A DNA stretch of 64,000 nt from positions 13,741,365 through 13,805,364 of the forward strand of contig JABACO010000003.1 of NCBI GenBank assembly GCA_013339895.1. Direction: 5' to 3'. The position numbers were made by a program, and so were the translations under genes. The notes under the pieces were generated by a model. That model had not been told where the DNA came from, made no database searches, and saw nothing but the letters and a program-made list of their open reading frames with translations. Positions 56,680-64,000 of this stretch are shown piece by piece; position 1 is the stretch's first letter, and each line of letters starts with the position of its first letter. The stretch is from Ephydatia muelleri. Lineage: Eukaryota > Porifera > Demospongiae > Spongillida > Spongillidae.

Positions 56680-56831
56680 TGTAACACCAGTATGAGCACA
56701 AGTATGAACTCACACGTAGACAGACAGACATGCAATTACAAAAACAGACTGACTGACACAAAACATTCAATGCACCAAAAATGTGTATATCGTTCGTGCA
56801 CGTGACACCTGCACTTTGTACTTCCGTTACA
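56680..56831 (-). repeat. 3' LTR of gypsy element 2
   Basis: 152 bp; near-identical to 61227-61377. Confidence 0.93.
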
Positions 56832-59800
56832 TCATTCCCTCCATAAGTTTCTTGTGTCCTCACAAGAAGTCAATAACCAAAATAATCTCTGTATCGTTCA
56901 GGAGGTCGATGATTGCGACATGGATACCTCCTGTTACTTTGTACTTCAACAGTAACTTCAGGTGCTGTATCATGTCCTAGATCTGGAGGCATAGGTACAT
57001 CTGCCTCCAACAACTGTTCCACAGGACCCTGTGCTGCATCTTCCTGCCCTTGATTGACAGGTTCATTTTCCACCACATGCCCTTCATTCTCTCCTCCATG
57101 ATTCACATCATCCTCATACTCAACCCATGTGTAGCCTGCACGGTCTTGCATGCAATTCTTTTCTGGAGACTTTGCGGGTTCTTTTTCAGTCACGTCGATC
57201 TCAACTTTTTCTGGGCAACCATAGTAGGGCTTCAAACGATTACTATGGACAATTAGGCATTTGGTACTACCAATCAGTTGCACCCTGTAGTTAACCACAC
57301 TGATTCTGTCAATGACTGTATAAACCAGAAAGATGAAAATTTGTGACTCAAACCGCTCTTGACAGCAGGAGTGTACAACCATACTATATCACCAACCTGG
57401 AATTGTGTTTCTTCATTTTTTGATTTACTGTGAGCATCTGCAAATTGTTTCTGATGTTGATGAGCTGAAACGAGCTTCTGACGGACCTCAGCAAATGCTG
57501 CTTTTACAGATTGTTGTAGTTTCCGCACATATTGAGGGAGCTGTGTGCACTGTTCTTGCTGTGTACGACCCAACATCACATCCACAGGTAAGGTAGGTGA
57601 GCGACCAAACATTACAGAAAAAGGAGTAAACCCAGTAGAGTCATGAACTGCTGTTCGGTACGCAAACAATACAGTCTGGAGATGTTCATCCCAGTCCTTC
57701 TGGTTGTCTGCAACAACCTTTGAGAGCATCGCTTCTAAGGTTCGGTTGAAACGCTCAACTTGTCCGTTTCCTTGTGGATGGTAAGGGGTAGTCTGTGTCC
57801 GCTTTATCCCTAGCTTTGAACAGAGGGACTGTATGACTGTACTCACAAAGTTAGCACCTTGATCACTATGCAGATAATGTGGCACACCATAGCGACAAAC
57901 AATTTCATCGACCAGTACCCTCGCTAGTGTGAGACTATCTGTGGACTTCAATGGAAATGCCTCAACCCACTTGCTGAACAGGTCTGTCACAACCAGGATA
58001 TACCTGCATCCACTTGCTGCAGCTGGCAATGGGCCCATGATGTCCCATGAGAGCTTCTGAAATGGATGGTTGCTCTCGATAGTGCCAATGGGAGCATGCT
58101 GAGTTGGAACAGGGTTAGTTCGTTTTTGACACCGCTCACATTGTTGGACCATATTTCGAACATCTTGTTCATATCCTTGCCAGAAGAAGCGTTCTTTAAC
58201 CTTCTCCAAGGTCTTATGAGTTCCAAGATGTCCTGATTTATTGTGGAGTTCTTCCAGAACCATTTGTCTCAGGGCAGCAGGAACCACTAGCTGTGCATGT
58301 GAATCATCACTACCTCCCCGTTGTCTCATTAGAAGTCCTTTCTTCAGTTGGTATTCTCCATGTTTATGGTCACTCCCATCTGTCTGAAGCTTCTGCATAA
58401 TTTCTGCAATGTACGCATCCTTCGCTTGTTCTTGCCGCAGCATTTCTGTGTCGCTGAGACAGGTTATTTCATTAACTACCGCAACCTGGTCAGCACTGTC
58501 ATCCGGTCTCCGTGACATTGTATCTGCATTCCCATTGCACCTCCCTGGTCTGTACAACACCTTTATGTCAAATTGCTGAAGGTAGAGAAGCCACCGAGTC
58601 AATCGTCCTCCTGTATCTTTGAGCCCTTGCAGTGATGTCAGTGGGTTGTGATCAGTGAGCAATGTGAATGGCCGGCCATAAAGGTAGGGATAGAATTCCT
58701 TAACTGCTGCTACCACTGCCAATGCTTCTCTTTCGATTGTTGAATACCTTCTCTCCGCATTGTTCATTTGCCGGCTCCAGTATGCTATCACTTGCTCTTT
58801 ACCATCAGTTGTCTGGCTTAGGATTCCTCCTAAAGCAATCCCTGAAGCATCAGTTGCCAGTACAAATGGATTAGAGAAATTTGGATACGCCAAGATTGGT
58901 GGAGTTGTCAGTCTTTGTTTCAAAACCCTGAATGCACTGTCACATTGTTCTGTCCATTGATAACTTGATCCAGACTTCCGCGTAAGCTTGTGTAGGGGTT
59001 CCGTAATATCTGAGTAGTGTTCAATGAATCTACGGTAATAGTTACTCAATCCAAGAAACTGCCTAAGCTCCTTGATATCAGATGGAACAGGATATGATGT
59101 TATGGCCTTTATCTTTTCTGGGTCAGCTTGGACTCCCTTACAGGATACAATGTGGCCCAGATAATGAATCTCCTTCTGTGCAAAGTGACACTTTTCAGGT
59201 TTAAGTGTAAGACCGGCCTTACGTAGATGCTGGAAAACAGTTGCTAATCGTTCAAGATGTTGAGGGAATGTCATGCTAAATATCACAATGTCGTCCAGGT
59301 AAACTAAGCACTGTTCGTAAGTAAGACCTGCCAGGACACACTCCATGAGCCTCTCAAAGGTGGCTGGTGCATTGGTTAAGCCAAAAGGCATGACATTAAA
59401 TTCATAGTGACCATCTCGTGTAGAAAAGGCAGTCTTTTCCTTGTCTCCTTCTTCTACCTCGACCTGCCAATATCCTGATGCTAGATCCAACGTGGTGAAA
59501 AACTGAGATCCAGAGAGTGATTCCAGGGTCTCGTCGATCCTTGGTAACGGGTAAGCATCCTTGTGGGTAATGGCATTGAGCTTCCTGTAGTCGACACAGA
59601 ATCTCCATGTGCCATCTTTCTTCTTCACCATTAATACTGGAGAGGACCATGGACTAGAACTCTCTCTAATAATTCCTTCTTTCAGCATTTTCTGGACTTC
59701 TGTTCGCACAGTATCTTGAAGGGCATAAGGAATGCGTCTTAATGGTTGCCGAACGGGAGGGCCTTCCACTCTGATGGAATGCTTGATAGCAGATGTCCGG

Positions 59801-61226
59801 CCCAAGGATTGCCCAGGTGACACAAATATATCTCGAAACTCTGAAATCAAAGCCTCCAACTCCCGTCTTTGGGAATTGTTGAGCTCTGAACTATTGAGAT
59901 CTATGTTGGGCATAGTAGCACTCACTATATCCTCATCTTTCTTGCTGATGGGATGGACAGCTATGTTTGGACTGAAATTAGCTATTGTGGTTCCAGAATA
60001 CAGTGTTATGGGAGCTTGACCAATATTAACTACCTCCACCATCAGTTGGTTGTTATGGCTCACAGTATTCAGGCTCCGTACCGATTCAAAAAATCCATAC
60101 CCAATAGACATTGGACAGTAAGATGTCGCACTACTACAAATTCATGTGATGCGCAGAATTGTCCAAGTGTGATTGGAATCTCCAAACGACCCAGAACATC
60201 CAAAGCACTGCCATTTGCACCCACTGTATGTGGTGCCTCTCTAATAATTCGTGTACGGACGCTAGTGGGTAGAATATCATTAGTGACAACAGACACAGCT
60301 GCACCCGAGTCAACCCAAAAATCAATAGGGTCATTACCCAACATTCCATGCACTTGTAGCGTAGCATAGTTTACACCACAAACCTTGTACAATTTATCTG
60401 GTAGGTGTTCAGCATAAGGTGGACCGCCAGTGTCACGTTCTGAGTGCCTGTTTGTTGGGCAGTTCCGTCGTAAATGACCTTCCTTGCCACACTTGTAGCA
60501 CCTACGATAAGGTCGTCTATCCTGGGCGGTTAGCTGAGGCTGAGGTTCCTCCTGTCTGGTAAACCGAGACTCTAAAGCCTCTAAGCGATGAAGAACCTGC
60601 TCCATCAATTTCTGCACTCCGTGGTCATCTTGCGCTTTCACCACCTCAACTGCGTGCACTGGAGCTGGAGATTGCTCATAAACAGCCGGGCCATTTGCAA
60701 AGGTCAAAGCGCGTTCGACAGAGATTGCTGCTTTGACAGCATCCGCTATATCCTTTGGTGCACCTTGCAACAGAATTTGCTTGGTGATTTCTGGCCGCAG
60801 ACCCGTCAGAAAATGTTGCAACAGTACAGTGGAGGAGGTTGTTTTCTCGTTGGGGTAGGCTTCTTGAAATAGTTTCTTTAACCCCCTTTCGAAATCTGTG
60901 ACTTTTTCCTGCATCCCTTGTTTCCGTTCGGAGAAAGCTTTAGATAAGGACAGCTGGTCTCGGGTAAGACCAGCGCTCTCCTTGAGTGCCCTTTTGAGCG
61001 TATCCAGGTCAGCCTTTTCCTCGTCTCGTAGCGATACGTATATCTCTACCAATTTGCCTCGGAGGAGCGCAGGTAACATTAGCAGGGCCTTTGCGTCGTC
61101 CCACTTGTTCGCCGCCGCTACTAACTTGAACTTTGTCCACGAGCGTTCAAACTCTTCCTCGCCATTCTCACCAATTTCGGGAAGTGGAAGACCCGGCGTT
61201 GCCATTATAGTCACCGCTGCCACCAA

Positions 61227-61377
61227 TGTAACACCAGTATGAGCACAAGTATGAACTCACACGTAGACAGACAGACATGCAATTACAAAAACAGACTGAC
61301 TGACACAAAACATTCAATGCACCAAAATGTGTATATCGTTCGTGCACGTGACACCTGCACTTTGTACTTCCGTTACA
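61227..61377 (-). repeat. 5' LTR of gypsy element 2
   Basis: 151 bp; borders a TTGGTGGCAGCGGTG primer-site text on its inner side. Confidence 0.93.
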
Positions 61378-61543
61378 ATCCTATCGTTCTGTACGTAGGT
61401 TTGTATTGATTGCTATGATGTAGCGGGGTTATTTATCTTTGCTGTAACTAGCTTTTTTACCATCCTGTGTCTGCAATGGTGGCAGCTGGTATGTACGTAC
61501 ATGTACGCTCTAATAACAGCGCTCTTACATCTATGAGTCCAGT

Positions 61544-61600
61544 GGCGGATCCAAGGGGGGGTCTAAGGGGTCTAAAGACCCCCCCCTCGGCCCGACCAGT
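61544..61600. mobile_element. hAT-like terminal repeat, one end only
   Basis: CAGTGGCGGATCCAAGGGGGG is typical of many hAT-type MITE ends. No matching inverted end was found downstream, so the element may be truncated. A G/C-rich inverted motif (GGCTGGGGCTTCGCCCCAGCC) lies near 62113. Confidence 0.4.
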
Positions 61601-61704
61601 TATGAATAAATTAACTTATGAATAATTAATTACATGATTGACGAGTTGAAAAACGAAGCGTTTAGTGAACGCGAGTGAACTGATTAGTGAGTTAGCATTC
61701 GACC

Positions 61705-61750
61705 CAAAGTGTGTGAGTGTGTGTGTGTGTGTGTGTGGGGGGGGGGGGGT
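61705..61750. repeat. (TG)n and poly-G tract
   Basis: TG run followed by about 14 G. Confidence 0.95.
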
Positions 61751-62261
61751 CTAAAGCCAAGGCCCTCCAAGCGTGTTTAATTAGTATTACTGCTGCGCGA
61801 TGGAATGGTGCGAGCAAAAAGTAAGCGATCAAAAGACGATAGTTTACCTCAGGAAACAGGTAGAGCTAAATCAAGTAGGTATATAATACTATTAAAGGTA
61901 AAACGTGTGTGTCGTTTAGACCAGAATACAGTCACAATGGTTTTGCGTAGAGTTTTCTATTCGCTATCCTTATCCACGACCACGTTGACTCACGCAGGCT
62001 TCTACACGCGTATATTAATCAATTCGAGTATTGCGCTTGCTAGCTATCAATATTGAATACACTTTCAAAGTATGCTTATTTTCATGCTAAATGAACGCAA
62101 AAGTGAAAAAGCGGCTGGGGCTTCGCCCCAGCCCCCACTGGGGGAGCTTACAGCGCTCCCCCAGACCCCCTAGCTGTTACGGGAGGGGGCACAATCCTAG
62201 AGTCTATGACCTGATTATGACAAGTTCAGCATGTTAGTTTGTTTGAACCTATTTACTATGT

Positions 62262-62412
62262 GTGTAGGTGAGAGGGGTTTGATGATACATGTGTGTAGGT
62301 GGGGAGGGGTTTGATGATACATGTGTGTAGGTGAGAGGGGTGTGATGATACATGTGGTGTAGGTGGGAGGGGTTTGATGTTACATGTGTGTAGGTGGGAG
62401 GGGTGTGATGTT
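62262..62412. repeat. Minisatellite, 36-37 bp unit, about 4 copies
   Basis: GTGTGTAGGTGGGAGGGGTT and a following GATGATACAT repeat head to tail with small changes. Confidence 0.9.
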
Positions 62413-62559
62413 ACTGTATTATAAAGCATACTTTCCATTGTAATTCAGACCCTTTCATGCTATCTCTGAATAGGGGAAAATTTAAGGTGAGCTCCTATTG
62501 GACTTCAATTCTTCCACCTCTTCCTTTATTTTCATTCCACTTCTTACTTCGAGATCCTC

Positions 62560-62935
62560 CCCTCCCCTCACGTCCCCAACCTCCCTCCCTCCTTTGCTCC
62601 TCCCCTCCTTTTCCTTTAAAATTCTTTCCCTCCCTCCCTTCTCCCTCCCTCCCTTCTCCCCTCCCTCCCTTCACCCCTCCCTCCCTTCTCCCCTCCCTCC
62701 CTTCTCCCCTCCCTCCCTACTCCCCTCCCTCCCTTCTCCCCTCCCTCCCTTCTCCCTCCCTCCCTTCTCCCCTCCCTCCCTTCTCCCCTCCCTCCCTTCT
62801 CCCCTCCCTCCCTTCTCCCCTCCCTCCCTTCTCCCTCCCTCCCTTCTCCCCTCCCTCCCTTCTCCCCTCCCTCCCTTCTCCCCTCCCTCCCTTCTCCCCT
62901 CCCTCCCTTCTCCCCTCCCCTCTCCCTCCCCTCCT
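62560..62935. repeat. Pyrimidine-strand satellite, 15-16 bp unit
   Basis: CCCTCCCTCCCTTCTC repeats more than 15 times with one-base length changes. The plus strand is almost purely pyrimidine. Open frames (Pro-Leu-Ser rich) are artefacts. A second, less regular CT-rich zone covers 63190-63600. Confidence 0.97.
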
Positions 62936-63679
62936 CATACTCTCTTCTCCCTTATCCTCCCTTCTGTACTCCCTTTTCACTTCTCCCTCACCCTAGCTAT
63001 CCCTCCCGTTCAGCTTCTAGTGATGAAATCCCTAGTGGTACATCTAGCTTTGGTGTGTATAATAGGCCATAACATGGTAATAAACCAGCTGCATCAGCCA
63101 GCATGTGTGTAAAAGTATACATGTATAATTATATACCAGGGTGGTACATAGTACATATTTATGTATTACACATGTACTTATCTATTCCTTCTCCTCCCCT
63201 CCCTCTACTCTGCCTTCATCCCTCCCAACGCTCCATCTATATCCTCCTCCCACCCTTCCCTCCCCTCCTTTTCTTCCCCTCTCCCTCCTTCCCCTCTCCC
63301 TCCCTTACTTCTCTCCCTCTAACCTTCAGTTCTCCCTCCTCCCCTTCATTGTTCTCCCCCTCCTTTCTTCTCCTCCCTCCCTACCCCACTCCCTCTGTTC
63401 CCTTACTCCCATTTCTTACTCCCATTTCTTCCCCCTCCCTCCCTTCTTCTCCCCCTTCCTTCTTCCCTTCCCTCCCCCTCCATCCCTTCCTTCGATTATC
63501 TCCTTCTAGCCGTCCTCTTTGTCTTTCCTCTACCTTCCCCCTTCTCTTCCTCGTCATTTTTCACATCTTTTCTTATTCACTCCTAGCCTTGTCCTTCCTT
63601 CAAGGTAATGTAACATAATGTACATGCACTTGCCCACACAAACATGGATATTTTATTGTTTCTTTACTGCATTTCTACA

Positions 63680-63800
63680 AACAGCAAGGTGGGCACTATT
63701 TGGATCAGGGCTCGGTTCAGTGTACACAGCAATCATGTCTGGGCTTACAGTTCTACTTTACCTTGAACCATGGACCCTAATGTGCCAAATGAATGTATAA
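63680..63800 (+). CDS. Possible terminal exon with membrane-like segment
   Basis: After a CTACAAACAG acceptor-like site the frame reads RWALFGSGLGSVYTAIMSGL then TVLLYLEPWTLMCQMNV and stops. It is hydrophobic enough for one membrane helix. There is no other support, and 63800-64000 holds nothing recognisable. Confidence 0.2.
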
Positions 63801-64000
63801 GGACCAGAATGTTTGTTGCATGGAATCAGGCTAGTGCACAAAGTGTTTCTGTCACCAACTAGTCACGTGGTTTGTGGAGCTGGATGTGTTTCTCTACACA
63901 TGGATTTGAGCTGAGAGCAGACGTGGTATCGAGGGTGGTGTGAACAGAACTGCACTGACATCTACATTTTTTCACAATATGCATGTACAATGTACATGTA

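Larger units (their letters stand above)
56680..61377 (-). mobile_element. Ty3/gypsy LTR retrotransposon 2, nearly whole
   Basis: LTRs of 151-152 bp (61227-61377 as 5' LTR, 56680-56831 as 3' LTR) run TGTAACACC...CCGTTACA and differ by about one A-run length. ATCC is duplicated at both ends (56676-56679 and 61378-61381). TTGGTGGCAGCGGTG next to the 5' LTR is a typical primer site. Gag with a CCHC knuckle (CYKCGKEGHLRRNC) and protease (VDSGAA) lies at about 60.1-61.2 kb. RT with YLDD, RNase H (ATDASG), and integrase with HHCC and DDE residues lie at about 57.4-60.1 kb, then a Pro-rich tail to about 56.9 kb. Gag and pol overlap in different frames, as is usual where the family uses frameshifting. 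It looks almost whole, with about one break, and is recent. Confidence 0.92.

Noticed and set aside
62457-63618. Pro-Leu-Ser rich frames
   Set aside because: Produced by the CCCTCCCTTCTC satellite and the CT-rich tract.

Overview
This looks like nuclear DNA of a marine invertebrate animal. The evidence is spliced exons with very short introns (57, 60, 113 and 200 bp), TATA promoters, several metazoan transposon families, long microsatellites and frequent ACATGT/GCATGC words. A sponge, cnidarian or mollusc would all fit. I cannot name the species, and I see no rRNA, tRNA, operon or CRISPR array.

Layout. 0-10 kb: a fold-back element, a small three-exon host gene on the minus strand (1.2-1.9 kb), a Cys-rich/AT-hook exon (3.9-4.0 kb), a terminal exon (7.0-7.2 kb) and a tandem duplication (7.4-8.3 kb). 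10.2-11.1 kb: a fossil 3' end of a Ty3/gypsy element. 11.16-19.66 kb: an 8.5-kb element with two inverted arms of about 2.27 kb around a decayed Ginger1-like transposase (integrase, then Ulp1 protease, then PHD finger). 20-24 kb: two palindromic elements and a broken LINE. 24-28 kb: pieces of the arm repeat and a stand-alone small gene. 30.9-32.1 kb: a BEN-domain gene. 32.4-33.4 kb: a 60-63 bp satellite. 33.9-35.4 kb: a decayed Tc1-like transposon. 36.5-39.8 kb: a TIR element filled with TG-rich satellite. 40-46 kb: a mosaic of duplicated modules. 46.6-47.8 kb: two divergent host-like gene fragments. 48.8-56.4 kb: Gypsy element 1, its 3' LTR split by a nested set of three DNA elements. 56.7-61.4 kb: Gypsy element 2, young and nearly whole. 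61.5-64 kb: low-complexity sequence.

The most interesting signal is a family of tiny genes. At least seven places carry an ORF, or its remnant, for a peptide of 57-62 residues. The intact copies end exactly in a CaaX prenylation box (CIIL or CVIL) and start about 78 bp after a TATA box. Two copies sit near the outer ends of the Ginger arms, four lie in dispersed modules (25, 40, 41 and 44 kb), and one divergent copy at 27.84-28.01 kb stands alone. The CaaX box, a central G-x-P-acidic-aromatic motif and the promoter spacing survive across three divergent subgroups. This suggests selection on a small, lipid-anchored peptide spread partly by transposons. I do not recognise it as a named family. 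Gene structures and functions are read by eye from sequence only.
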